DNA of 19,557 bases from CAIPVR01 sp049316905 (lineage in GTDB: Bacteria; Actinomycetota; Acidimicrobiia; Acidimicrobiales; Microtrichaceae). A program made the position numbers and the translations under genes. Shown here one piece after another: positions 7,643 to 15,074 of the stretch. The notes under the pieces are model-generated. The model worked only from the letters and a program-made list of their open reading frames with translations. It searched no databases and had not been told where the DNA came from. The stretch is taken from assembly GCA_049316905.1 (NCBI GenBank), contig JBMOJH010000060.1:1-19557 (forward strand), given 5' to 3'. Position 1 is the stretch's first letter, and each line of letters opens with the position of its first letter.

Positions 7643-9165
7643 CCCCGTGGATGGCGCTGTGCATCGTCGTGCCGCTCGGCGGCGCGGCCGTGTCGCTGGT
7701 CCTGCACGGTCGGCTGCTCGCCCAGCGGATCGTGGGGGTCGCCGCGGTCGGCACCACGGTCGCGCTGGCCGTGGCGGTGCTCGTGGCGGTGGACCGCGAC
7801 GGTCGGATCACCGCGGACCTCGGCGGTTGGCCGGTCCCGATCGGCATCACGCTCGTGGCCGACCGCCTCTCGGCCCTCATGCTGGTCATCGGCACGGTGA
7901 TGCTCTTCGCGGTGCTGCTCTACGCGCTCGGGCAGCGGGCCCAGGACGAGCGCTCGCCCTGGTACGTCCCCGTGTACCTGGTCCTGACCGCGGGGGTCTG
8001 CCAGGCGTTCCTCGCGGGAGATCTCTTCAACCTGTTCGTGAGCTTCGAGGTGCTGCTGATGAGCAGCTACGTCCTCGTCACGCTCGAGGGCAACGACCGC
8101 CAGATCCGCGCCGGCATCACCTACGTGGTCATCAACGTGATCGAGTCCACGTTGCTGCTGCTCGCCGTGGCGCTCGTGTTCGCGGCCACCGGCACGCTCA
8201 ACCTCGCCGAGCTGCCCCGACGGCTCGCCGAGCTGCCCGACGGGGTGGCCCTCGGCCTGAACCTGCTCCTGCTGCTGGCCTTCGGGCTGAAGGCCGCGGT
8301 GTTCCCGCTGTTCTCGTGGCTGCCCGACAGCTACCCCGCCGCGCCGAGCCCGGTGACGGCGGTGTTCGCGGGCCTGCTGACGAAGGTCGGCGTGTACGCC
8401 ATCCTCCGCACCCAGACCCAGCTGTTCCCCGGCGAGCTGCGCACGCTGCTGCTGGTGGTGGCCGGTCTGACGATGGTCGTGGGCGTTCTCGGGGCGATCG
8501 CGCAGTCCGACATGAAGCGCATCCTGAGCTTCCACATCGTGAGCCAGATCGGGTACATGGTCATGGGCCTGGCGCTCGGCGGGGTGGCCGCCATCGCCGC
8601 CACCATCTTCTTCGTCCTGCACCAGATCCCGACCAAGACCTCGCTGTTCCTCGTGGAGGGGATCGTCGAGCGGGAGACCGGCACCTCCTCCACCGGCGGG
8701 GAGGCGGCCGGCATGGCCCGACGGTCGGGCCCGCTCGCGCTGCTGTTCCTGCTCCCGGCGCTGAGCCTCGCCGGCATCCCTCCGCTGTCGGGGTTCGTGG
8801 GCAAGGTCGCGCTGGTGGAGGCCGGCTTCGACCAGGACGCGTGGGTCACCACGGCCGTCGCGCTCGGGGTGTCGCTCCTCACCCTGGTCTCGATGGTCAA
8901 GATCTGGTCGGGCGTGTTCTGGGGGAGCCCGGCCGCCCGCCGCGGCGAGGCGGCGGCCGACGCCGGCCACGACCGGCCGGGGGTGCTCCGCCGCCACCCG
9001 ATGATGTCGGCGGTGACCGCCGGGGTGGTGGGGTTGACCCTCGCCATCGCGCTGCTCGCCGGGCCGGTGTACCGGTACTGCGAGCGGGCGGCGCGCCAGC
9101 TGGTGCCGGCCACCGAGCAGGTCCCCGCGTCGTCGGGCGACCAGGCGCAGGGGGAGGGGCCGTGA
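7639..9165 (+). CDS. mrpD: Na+/H+ antiporter subunit MrpD (MnhD)
   Basis: Second large antiporter-like subunit, related to complex I NuoM/NuoN; 508 residues, the usual length. Residues expected for proton translocation are in place: Glu 137 in VSFEVLLMSSYVL, Lys 218 in AFGLKAAVFPLFSWLPDSYP, and Lys 249 in GLLTKVGVYAILRT. Further family motifs are DMKRILSFHIVSQIGYMVMG and LAGIPPLSGFVGKVAL. About 14 hydrophobic helices can be traced. The end is a soluble Ala/Gly/Glu-rich tail. GTG start overlapping mrpC; the stop overlaps mrpE by 4 nt. Confidence 0.96.
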   Translation: MTPWMALCIVVPLGGAAVSLVLHGRLLAQRIVGVAAVGTTVALAVAVLVAVDRDGRITADLGGWPVPIGITLVADRLSALMLVIGTVMLFAVLLYALGQRAQDERSPWYVPVYLVLTAGVCQAFLAGDLFNLFVSFEVLLMSSYVLVTLEGNDRQIRAGITYVVINVIESTLLLLAVALVFAATGTLNLAELPRRLAELPDGVALGLNLLLLLAFGLKAAVFPLFSWLPDSYPAAPSPVTAVFAGLLTKVGVYAILRTQTQLFPGELRTLLLVVAGLTMVVGVLGAIAQSDMKRILSFHIVSQIGYMVMGLALGGVAAIAATIFFVLHQIPTKTSLFLVEGIVERETGTSSTGGEAAGMARRSGPLALLFLLPALSLAGIPPLSGFVGKVALVEAGFDQDAWVTTAVALGVSLLTLVSMVKIWSGVFWGSPAARRGEAAADAGHDRPGVLRRHPMMSAVTAGVVGLTLAIALLAGPVYRYCERAARQLVPATEQVPASSGDQAQGEGP

Positions 9166-9665
9166 GGCGGGTGATCGCGCCGGCCTCGCTCCTGGTCGTC
9201 TGGCTGATGCTCTGGGGCGAGGTGTCCGTGGCGAACCTCGCGAGCGGGGTGCTGATGGTCGGGCTGCTCGTTGCGCTCGTACCCCGGCTCCGGGGGGTCC
9301 CCCGCCACCGTTTCCACCCGTGGGGCATCGTGCTCGTGACCGTCGACCTGTTCGTCCGGCTGGTGCAGTCGTCGCTGCAGGTGATCCGCACCGTGCTGCG
9401 CCCCACCCCGGAACGGCTGCAGTCGGGCGTGGTCGCCGCGCCCCTCCGCTCCTCGTCACCGCTGGTGGCGACCGTGGTGGCGGACCTCATCACGCTCACG
9501 CCGGGCACCCTCACCCTGGACGTGCGCTCCTCGCCGCCCGAGGTGATCGTGCACGTCCTCGGCCTCGACGATCCCGAGGCGGTGCGCCGCGAGGTCGCCG
9601 AGCTCGAGGAACTGGTGCTGCGCGCCGTGGAGCCGATCGGGCCGGACGCGGAGGCGACGGCATGA
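9162..9665 (+). CDS. mrpE: Na+/H+ antiporter subunit MrpE (MnhE)
   Basis: Mrp subunit E, 167 residues, needed for complex assembly or activity in other bacteria. It shows two to three N-terminal hydrophobic helices, then the family motif VVADLITLTPGTLTLDV (about residues 106-122) and a soluble C-terminal domain with VIVHVLGLDDPE. The GTG start (VRRVIAPASLL) overlaps the mrpD stop as GTGA; the stop overlaps mrpF as ATGA. Length and motif fit MnhE well. Confidence 0.93.
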   Translation: MRRVIAPASLLVVWLMLWGEVSVANLASGVLMVGLLVALVPRLRGVPRHRFHPWGIVLVTVDLFVRLVQSSLQVIRTVLRPTPERLQSGVVAAPLRSSSPLVATVVADLITLTPGTLTLDVRSSPPEVIVHVLGLDDPEAVRREVAELEELVLRAVEPIGPDAEATA

Positions 9666-9928
9666 CCGTCGTGTTCGTGATCGCGTTCGCACTGCTGGGC
9701 ACCGCCGCGCTCGTCGCCCTCGTCTTCGTGGCCCGCGCCGGCAACCTCGTGGACCGGGCGGTGGGCCTCGACCTGATGGCCTCGGTCATGGTGAACGCCC
9801 TCGCCGTCGGCGTGGCCGTGGTGGCGGGCGGCGACGCCGTCGACCTCATCCTGCTGTGGGGGCTGCTCGCGTTCCTCGGCAACGTCGCCGTGGCGCGGTT
9901 CGTGGAGCGACGGGGGTCGGGGTCGTGA
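9662..9928 (+). CDS. mrpF: Na+/H+ antiporter subunit MrpF (MnhF)
   Basis: Small three-helix membrane subunit, 88 residues. The family core is AGNLVDRAVGLDLMASVMVN (about residues 25-44), where the R-x-x-x-x-D pattern is characteristic, and the end is LLWGLLAFLGNVAVARFVE. It begins with ATG inside the mrpE stop and its own stop overlaps mrpG by 4 nt. Confidence 0.93.
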   Translation: MTVVFVIAFALLGTAALVALVFVARAGNLVDRAVGLDLMASVMVNALAVGVAVVAGGDAVDLILLWGLLAFLGNVAVARFVERRGSGS

Positions 9929-10269
9929 GCGTGGTGGTCGACGTGCTCTCGGCGTTCCTGCTGCTCTCGGGCGCGGTCGTCACGCTCATCTCGGCGGTCG
10001 GCCTGTTCCGGGTGCCCGACGCCTACGGCCGGCTGCACGTGGCCACGAAGCCGGCCACGCTCGGCATCGCCTGCACGCTGGCCGGCGCCACGCTCCAGGT
10101 GCCGTTCGGCTCGGACACCTCGCGGCTCGTGCTCGCCCTGGCGCTCCAGTTCTGGACCATCCCGGTCTCCAGCCACCTGCTGGGCCGCGCCGCCCGCGCG
10201 ACCGGCCTGCCCCCCGCCCGGCCGGACGTGCTCGACGAGTTCCCGACCGACGGCCCGCCCCGCGGCTGA
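9925..10269 (+). CDS. mrpG: Na+/H+ antiporter subunit MrpG (MnhG)
   Basis: Last gene of the Mrp operon, 114 residues with three hydrophobic helices. The MnhG signature is FRVPDAYGRLHVATKPATLG (about residues 28-47), followed by a helix rich in Leu and Ala and SSHLLGRAA. The C-terminal 25 residues are soluble and Pro/Asp-rich. The GTG start overlaps mrpF as GTGA. The stop codon lies inside a long inverted repeat that likely ends the transcript. Confidence 0.94.
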   Translation: MSVVVDVLSAFLLLSGAVVTLISAVGLFRVPDAYGRLHVATKPATLGIACTLAGATLQVPFGSDTSRLVLALALQFWTIPVSSHLLGRAARATGLPPARPDVLDEFPTDGPPRG

Positions 10270-10312
10270 ACGCCGAGAGCGGGAGCCCCCTGCGGACCCG
10301 TCCGTTCAGCCG
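10263..10312. terminator. Inverted repeat across two convergent stop codons
   Basis: CGGCTGAACG (10263-10272) and its exact complement CGTTCAGCCG (10303-10312) can form a 10-bp stem around a 30-nt loop. The left arm contains the mrpG stop (TGA 10267-10269). The right arm contains the stop of the convergent STAS gene (10308-10306 on minus). It probably acts as a bidirectional terminator. The loop is long and there is no T-tract. Confidence 0.45.
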
Positions 10313-10644
10313 GGGCCGGGAACGCCGTCGAGCGCCGCCGTGCCGTCGAGGACCTCGACCAGGGTGTCCACCCCGGACTCGGCCAGCAGGTCGCGGGGCC
10401 GCCCGGGCGGGCTCACCACCACGAACCGGCCGCCCCGACGCCGGGCCCGGAGCCGGCCGGCGAGCACGACCCCGAGGGCGACCGGGTCCAGGTAGTCCAC
10501 CGCGGAGAGATCCAGTGCCACGAGCTCGGCATCCACCCGGTCGAGCTCCGAGCGCACCCCCGGCAGCGACGCGAGATCCACCTCGCCGACCACGCGCACG
10601 ACCGTCCATGGGCCCAGCTCGTCGGTGCGCACGTCGAACAGCAC
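10306..10644 (-). CDS. STAS-domain protein, anti-sigma antagonist-like, phosphosite missing
   Basis: A 112-residue protein made of one STAS domain: VVRVVGEVDLASLPGVRSEL (about 15-34) is the N-terminal strand-helix, VALDLSAVDYLDPVALGVVL (42-61) the central strand and helix. STAS anti-sigma antagonists bind an anti-sigma kinase and are controlled by phosphorylation of Ser or Thr in a D-S-[ST]-G motif. Here the motif reads D53-P-V-A, so the phosphorylatable residue is replaced by Val 55 and Ser/Gly are lost. It lies next to a helicase gene as bldG does in Streptomyces (from memory), but no anti-sigma gene adjoins it. The GTG start sits 6 nt after a TAGCCT hexamer and has no ribosome binding site, suggesting a leaderless mRNA. 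Fold is confident; role as antagonist is inferred. Confidence 0.85.
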   Translation of the reverse strand: MLFDVRTDELGPWTVVRVVGEVDLASLPGVRSELDRVDAELVALDLSAVDYLDPVALGVVLAGRLRARRRGGRFVVVSPPGRPRDLLAESGVDTLVEVLDGTAALDGVPGPG

Positions 10645-10650
10645 GTCGTC

Positions 10651-10656
10651 AGGCTA
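10651..10656 (-). promoter_or_regulatory. Possible -10 of the STAS gene, leaderless
   Basis: TAGCCT on the minus strand ends 6 nt before the GTG at 10644, so transcription would begin at or next to the start codon. The -35 region (GACGGT or ACGGTC near 10674-10680) is weak. Confidence 0.38.
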
Positions 10657-10692
10657 GGTGGACCGCGCCCGGTGACCGTCGGAGGCGTCCCG

Positions 10693-10698
10693 TAGCCT
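10693..10698 (+). promoter_or_regulatory. Possible -10 of the helicase gene
   Basis: The same hexamer TAGCCT, now on the plus strand, ends 10 nt before the helicase ATG at 10709. It predicts a leader of only about 4 nt. The nearest -35-like element is GTGACC at 10672-10677 with a short 15-bp spacer. Confidence 0.35.
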
Positions 10699-10708
10699 CG
10701 CGGCGACG

Positions 10709-13036
10709 ATGTCCGGCGTCCTCACCTCTCCCTCTCCCTCCCCTCCCGCCGGGCCCGGCGCCGACGGGAGCGCCGCCACCCGGGCGGCGATCGACGTCGC
10801 GCTCGCCGCCCTGGCCGACGACCCGCGGCTGGTGCACGTCGAGCGGCTGGCGGGTCGTGATGCGGCGACCGCTCGACCGGCCCGGCCGATCGACCCGGAG
10901 GTGGCCGGGCGCCTGCACCACCCGGAGCTCTGGGCCCACCAGGTGGAGGCCCTCGACCTCGTGCGCGCCGGGCGGTCGGTGGTGGTGGCCACGGGCACCG
11001 CCTCGGGGAAGTCGCTCTGCTACCAGGTGCCCGCGGCCGAGGCCGCCCGCCGCGGCGGCACCAGCCTGATGGTGTTCCCCACCAAGGCGCTCGCGCAGGA
11101 CCAGCTCCAGTCGCTCACCGGCTGGGGGGTGCCGGGCCTGGTCGCCGCCACCTACGACGGCGACTGCACCCCGGAGGAGCGTTCGTGGGTGCGGGAGCAC
11201 GCCGGCGTGATCCTCACCAACCCCGAGATGCTGCACCAGGGGATCCTGCCGAACCACCGCCGCTGGGCGGCGTTCCTGCACTCCCTCGAGCTGGTGGTGG
11301 TCGACGAGCTGCACGTGCTGCGCGGCGTCTTCGGCACGCACGTGGGCCAGGTGCTGCGGCGCCTGCGGCGCCTCGCCCGCCACTACGGGGCGGATCCCAC
11401 GTTCGTGTTCACCTCCGCCACCATCGGGGAGCCCGCCCGCCTCGCCACCGAGCTGTGCGGGCTCCCGGTCGAGGCCGTCACCCGCGACGCGGCCCCCGCC
11501 GGCGAGCGGGTGGTGGCGATGTGGAACCCGGACGCCGACGACGACGAGGGCCCGGACGCCGACGCGCGCCGCTGGTCGGTGAACGCCGAGGCCGCGCTGG
11601 TGGCGGCCCGCCTCGTCGACGCCGGGCTCCGCACGCTCGTGTTCTGCCGGTCGCGGCGCGGAACCGAACTGGTGGCCCAGGACCTCCGCCGGGCCGTGGC
11701 CCCGGAGCTGGCCGGCGGGATCCGCGCCTACCGTGCCGGGTACCTCCCCGCCGAACGCCGCGAGATCGAGGCCGAGCTGTTCGACGGGCGGCTCCACGCG
11801 GTGGTGGCCACGAACGCGCTGGAGCTCGGGGTCGACATCGGCGGCCTCGACGCGGTGGTCATGTGCGGGTACCCGGGCACGATCTCCTCGTTCCGCCAGC
11901 AGATGGGCCGCGGCGGCCGGGCCGCGGGCCCATCCCTCACCGTGCTGGTGGCCGGCCAGGACCAGCTCGACCAGTGGATGATGCGCAACCCGCGCCAGCT
12001 GTTCGAGCGCCCGCCGGAGCCGTCGGTGGTCAACCTCGACAACCCGCACGTGTTCGTCCCGCACCTGGGCTGCGCGTCACATGAGATGGCGCTGCGCCAC
12101 CACGACGCCGAGTGGTGGCCGGGTCAGCTCGACGAGGGGGTCCGGCGGCTCGTGCTCGACGACCGGGCCCAGGTCCGATGGCGACGCGACGGCCGGGCCG
12201 CCGTGTGGACCGGCCGCGGCGTGCCCGCTCCCACGATCGGCCTGCGGTCGGCGTCGCGGGGCGAGCTGCGGATCCGCACCGAGGACGGCGCCGTGGTCGG
12301 CACGGTCGACGAGGCCCGGGCCCGCGAGGTGGTGCACCCGGGCGCCGTGTACCTGCACCAGGGCCGGGCCTGGCGGGTCCTGGAGCTCGACGAGGCGGCG
12401 CGGGTCGCCACCGTCACGGCGGATCCCGGCGACACCTACACGCAGGCCCGCACGGAGACCGCGATCGCCCTCGGCGGCCGGGAACGCAGCCGCACGGTCG
12501 GCGGCAGCGGGCTCGCCCTCGGGGCGGTGGAGGTGACCACCCGCGTCACCGGCTACCAGGTCCGGCACGTGACCACCCACGAGGTGCTCGACCGGATCGA
12601 CCTCGACCTGCCGCCGAGCCATCTCGACACGCGCGCCGTCTGGTACTCGTTCCCCGACGAGCTCGTGGCCCGGGCGGGGGTGGCCCCGCACGACCTGCCC
12701 GGCGCCCTGCACGCCGCCGAGCACGCGGCGATCGGCATCCTGCCGCTGTTCACCATCTGCGACCGCTGGGACGTGGGTGGGGTGTCCACCGAGTTCCTCC
12801 CCGAGACGGGCGGACCCACCGTGGTGATCCACGACGCCCATCCCGGCGGGGCCGGCATCGCCGAGCTCGCGTTCGACGCGGCGGATCGGCACCTCGCCGC
12901 CACGCTCGAGGTGCTCACCACCTGCCGCTGCGCGGAGGGGTGCCCCTCCTGCGTGCAGTCGCCCAAGTGCGGGAACGGCAACGAGCCGCTCGACAAGGCA
13001 GCCGCCGCCGCGCTGCTGCGCACCACGCTGGCCTGA
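10709..13036 (+). CDS. DEAD/DEAH-box DNA helicase, MrfA/YprA/Hrq1-like
   Basis: Superfamily 2 helicase, 775 residues, of the group that includes Bacillus MrfA (mitomycin repair) and yeast Hrq1, 3'-5' DNA helicases linked to crosslink or bulky-lesion repair. Seen motifs: I, ATGTASGKS (94-102); II, DELH (199-202); III, TSAT (235-238); IV, TLVFCRSRRGTE (309-320); V, VVATNALELGVDIGGLDAVV (365-384); VI, QQMGRGGRA (397-405). A long C-terminal region ends with a cysteine cluster, CRCAEGCPSC...C (Cys 739, 741, 745, 748, 754), matching the DUF1998-type metal site of MrfA. The ATG follows a TAGCCT hexamer closely. It is convergent with the tad operon, leaving only 4 nt between stop codons. Repair function is inferred from family. 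Confidence 0.93.
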   Translation: MSGVLTSPSPSPPAGPGADGSAATRAAIDVALAALADDPRLVHVERLAGRDAATARPARPIDPEVAGRLHHPELWAHQVEALDLVRAGRSVVVATGTASGKSLCYQVPAAEAARRGGTSLMVFPTKALAQDQLQSLTGWGVPGLVAATYDGDCTPEERSWVREHAGVILTNPEMLHQGILPNHRRWAAFLHSLELVVVDELHVLRGVFGTHVGQVLRRLRRLARHYGADPTFVFTSATIGEPARLATELCGLPVEAVTRDAAPAGERVVAMWNPDADDDEGPDADARRWSVNAEAALVAARLVDAGLRTLVFCRSRRGTELVAQDLRRAVAPELAGGIRAYRAGYLPAERREIEAELFDGRLHAVVATNALELGVDIGGLDAVVMCGYPGTISSFRQQMGRGGRAAGPSLTVLVAGQDQLDQWMMRNPRQLFERPPEPSVVNLDNPHVFVPHLGCASHEMALRHHDAEWWPGQLDEGVRRLVLDDRAQVRWRRDGRAAVWTGRGVPAPTIGLRSASRGELRIRTEDGAVVGTVDEARAREVVHPGAVYLHQGRAWRVLELDEAARVATVTADPGDTYTQARTETAIALGGRERSRTVGGSGLALGAVEVTTRVTGYQVRHVTTHEVLDRIDLDLPPSHLDTRAVWYSFPDELVARAGVAPHDLPGALHAAEHAAIGILPLFTICDRWDVGGVSTEFLPETGGPTVVIHDAHPGGAGIAELAFDAADRHLAATLEVLTTCRCAEGCPSCVQSPKCGNGNEPLDKAAAAALLRTTLA

Positions 13037-13040
13037 GCGC

Positions 13041-13409
13041 TCACGGCTCCTCCACGAGCGCGGCCATCCGCTCGGAGAGCCGCAACCCGCCGAGCGCACG
13101 GCCCACCACCGGCACCCGCCGCGGGTCGACCACCACGGTGACCGTGGCGATCCCGCCGGGCACGAGGTCGCCGGCCACCTCGACGCGGGCGCGCCCGCCC
13201 AGTCCCATCGCGCCGACGGCCCGCTCCGCCGCGTCGGCCCGTGGATCGACGGCGACCGCACGCGCCCCGGCCCGCGCGGCGTGCACCGCCAGGACCTGGT
13301 CCCGGACCAGCAGGCCCGCCTGCACCACGAGCAGGAGCATGACCACGACGACCGGGAGGACGAGGGCCACCTCCACGGTCGCCTGGCCTCGCTCGCCGGG
13401 CCCGCTCAT
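13041..13409 (-). CDS. tadE: TadE-like pilus assembly protein
   Basis: A 122-residue minor pseudopilin-like protein of the Flp/Tad pilus. The N-terminus reads GERGQATVEVALVLPVVVVM: Gly 8 is the expected prepilin-peptidase cleavage site with Glu 13 at +5, followed by one hydrophobic helix (about 14-35). The rest is a small soluble domain ending LSERMAALVEEP. The ATG at 13409 overlaps the stop of the DUF4244 gene by 4 nt (ATGA). This is the last gene of the tad operon; its stop is 4 nt from that of the convergent helicase, so no room exists for a separate terminator. Confidence 0.88.
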   Translation of the reverse strand: MSGPGERGQATVEVALVLPVVVVMLLLVVQAGLLVRDQVLAVHAARAGARAVAVDPRADAAERAVGAMGLGGRARVEVAGDLVPGGIATVTVVVDPRRVPVVGRALGGLRLSERMAALVEEP

Positions 13410-13735
13410 CCGGCCCGGTCGAGGATCCGCCCGACGACGGCGTCGAACAACCGGCCGATCGCGTCGGACCGGGTGACCCAGGCCACGAGCGCGAGGGCGA
13501 CCGCCGCCGCGCCGAGCAGCACGAGGGCGTACTCGACGGTGCTCTGGCCGCACTGGGGCCCGCCCCGGGGCGCCGGCCACGTCGCGAACCGGGCGGTCAA
13601 CCGGACCGTCAGCAGGAGCGGGAGGTCGCCGAGCTGTCGCGTCGGCCGTCGCACCCCGGGCGCCCACGGCTCGGGTGGTGGCAGGACGGGGGATGGCGGG
13701 ACGGGGGATGGCGGGACGGGACGATCGACGGGCAT
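13406..13735 (-). CDS. DUF4244 / Flp pilin-like protein with proline-rich leader
   Basis: A 109-residue protein whose C-terminal 47 residues match the actinobacterial DUF4244 type: GQSTVEYALVLLGAAAVALA with Gly 63 at -1, Glu 68 at +5 and Tyr 69 at +6. This is the class III (Flp) prepilin signature, then one hydrophobic helix and a short tail (LFDAVVGRILDRAG). It is the best candidate for the pilus subunit of this operon. The 62-residue leader is odd: it is proline-rich (PVPPSPVPPSPV near the start) and far longer than usual Flp leaders. The ATG shares one base with the tadC stop (TGATG), which favours it. An inner GTG at residue 28 is an alternative start that would shorten the leader to about 36 residues. 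Confidence 0.78.
   Translation of the reverse strand: MPVDRPVPPSPVPPSPVLPPPEPWAPGVRRPTRQLGDLPLLLTVRLTARFATWPAPRGGPQCGQSTVEYALVLLGAAAVALALVAWVTRSDAIGRLFDAVVGRILDRAG
13688..13717 (-). repeat. Two exact 15-bp tandem copies in the pilin leader
   Basis: The plus-strand unit gggggatggcgggac occurs at 13688-13702 and again at 13703-13717. On the coding (minus) strand it gives the proline-rich repeat VPPSP. It may be the reason for the unusually long N-terminus. Confidence 0.8.
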
Positions 13736-14466
13736 CACGGGCCCTCCGGGACACGGGGTGGGGCCGGACGAGCGGCGAGGGGGACGGGAGGGGACGCCGT
13801 GGGGGCGGCGACCTCGCGCAACTCGCCCGCGACCGTGAGCGCGACCGGCACGAGGGTCAGCACCACGAAGGCGGGGAGCACGAACAGGACGAGCGGGACC
13901 GCGAGCACCACCGGGAGCCGGCGGACGCGGGCCTCGACCCGGCGCCGACCCCGTCGGCGGGCCGTCGCGGCCAGCGTGCGGAGCGCCGGCGCGGCGGCGG
14001 TCCCGGATCTCGCGGCGGACCTCAGCACGGTGGCCAGCTCGCGGCCGCCCGCGCCGAGTCCCTCGGAGAGGGCATCGAGCGCCTCGTCGACGGGCACACC
14101 GCGGCGCTGCACCCCGGCGGCACGGCGCAGCGCGGCACCGGTGGGCCCGGGCGATGCCGCCGCGACCGCCTCGATCGCCGGGCCCGGCGCGAGGCCCGCG
14201 CCCATCGCCACGGCGAGCAGGTCGGCCACCCCGGCGAGGTCGGGCGGGTCGTCGACCGGTTCGGGGATCCCGGTCGGATCCTCCGGGGGGCGGCGACCGG
14301 CGGAGGCGGCGCGTCGGACGGGACCACCGGGCCGGGCCCGGGGCACCACCACCCGGGATCGCACGTCCGCCATGCCCGGCCGGGTGAGGAGCCGGCCGGG
14401 CCAGGGCCGTCGGACGAGCAGGCGCCAGACCGACACCGCCGCGACGACGGCGAGCAGCGCGCTCAT
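13735..14466 (-). CDS. tadC: TadC-like pilus platform protein (T2SF domain)
   Basis: A 243-residue inner-membrane platform protein of the Flp pilus. An N-terminal hydrophobic helix (1-18) is followed by a basic and proline-rich linker. The helical type II secretion F domain comes next (about 78-180), with LLAVAMGAGLAPGPAIEAVA and GVPVDEALDALSE in its usual pattern. A strongly hydrophobic pair of segments (about 184-214) spans the membrane. It is shorter than proteobacterial TadC, as is common in actinobacteria. The ATG overlaps the tadB stop as ATGA. TadB and TadC probably form a heteromeric platform driven by CpaF. Confidence 0.86.
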   Translation of the reverse strand: MSALLAVVAAVSVWRLLVRRPWPGRLLTRPGMADVRSRVVVPRARPGGPVRRAASAGRRPPEDPTGIPEPVDDPPDLAGVADLLAVAMGAGLAPGPAIEAVAAASPGPTGAALRRAAGVQRRGVPVDEALDALSEGLGAGGRELATVLRSAARSGTAAAPALRTLAATARRRGRRRVEARVRRLPVVLAVPLVLFVLPAFVVLTLVPVALTVAGELREVAAPTASPPVPLAARPAPPRVPEGP

Positions 14467-15074
14467 CGCAGTGCCCGCCGGACGAGCAGCCGGGCCGTGC
14501 CGGCCCCCGCCGCGTCCAGCGCGACGCCCACCGCCAGGCAGACCGCCCCGGCACGCGAGCGGAGGAGGAAGGAGCCCACGGCGGGGTCCACGAGCGCGAA
14601 GACCGCGGCGCCGAAGGGCGGCAGCGCCACGAGCGCCGCGGTGCTGGCCCGCGACTGCGCCACCAGGGCGTCGGTCTCCTCCGCCACCTCCACCGCGTCC
14701 TGCAGCGCGGTGGCCACGCCGTCCAGCGCAGGCGCGGGATCGCCGCCCTGAGCGTGGCCGAACCGGCAGGCCGCGGCCAGCGGGGCGAGCGAGGCGTCAC
14801 CCGGGAGGGCCCACCGCCCGACCGCCTCGTCGAGGGACCGGCCGCGGTCGAGGTCGCCGCGCAGGGAGCGGAGTGACCGCGCCACCGCCGGATCGGCGGA
14901 CCGCACCGTGCGGAGCGCCTCGGTGAGCGACATCCCCGACCGCACGGCCCGGGCCAGGTCGTGGGCGAGCAGGGGAACCGCCCGGCGGGTGGCCGCCAGG
15001 CGCCGGCGCACCGCTCGGTCACGACCGGCGCGCGCGACGAGCAGCACCACCACGGCAATGACCACGACGATCAC
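14463..15074 (-). CDS. tadB: TadB-like pilus platform protein (T2SF domain)
   Basis: A 203-residue membrane protein. One N-terminal hydrophobic helix (1-15) is followed by a basic stretch. The T2SF domain follows (about 33-145), with LAHDLARAVRSGMSLTEALR and the partner motif GDLDRGRSLDEAVGRWA. C-terminal hydrophobic stretches cover about 144-164 and 175-190. It is smaller than classical TadB (about 300 residues) and lacks that protein's large N-terminal part. GTG start overlapping the cpaF stop as GTGA. Confidence 0.85.
   Translation of the reverse strand: MIVVVIAVVVLLVARAGRDRAVRRRLAATRRAVPLLAHDLARAVRSGMSLTEALRTVRSADPAVARSLRSLRGDLDRGRSLDEAVGRWALPGDASLAPLAAACRFGHAQGGDPAPALDGVATALQDAVEVAEETDALVAQSRASTAALVALPPFGAAVFALVDPAVGSFLLRSRAGAVCLAVGVALDAAGAGTARLLVRRALR

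Noticed and set aside
7480..9459. Long minus-strand open frame opposite mrpD and mrpE
   Set aside because: Low-complexity product and perfect conservation of MrpD motifs on the other strand show it is a shadow.
10270..10305. Small gene between mrpG and the STAS gene
   Set aside because: Only 36 bp lie between the stop codons, all of it loop and arms of the inverted repeat.
10649..12064. Minus-strand open frame opposite the helicase
   Set aside because: The helicase has all SF2 motifs in order; the opposite frame has none and a composition typical of antisense frames.
13406..15058. A 550-codon minus frame that could look like a fusion of tadB, tadC and the pilin
   Set aside because: Only its last 109 codons, from 13735, are the real DUF4244 gene. 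Upstream it runs out of frame through tadC and tadB, which have their own correct frames and overlapping start codons.
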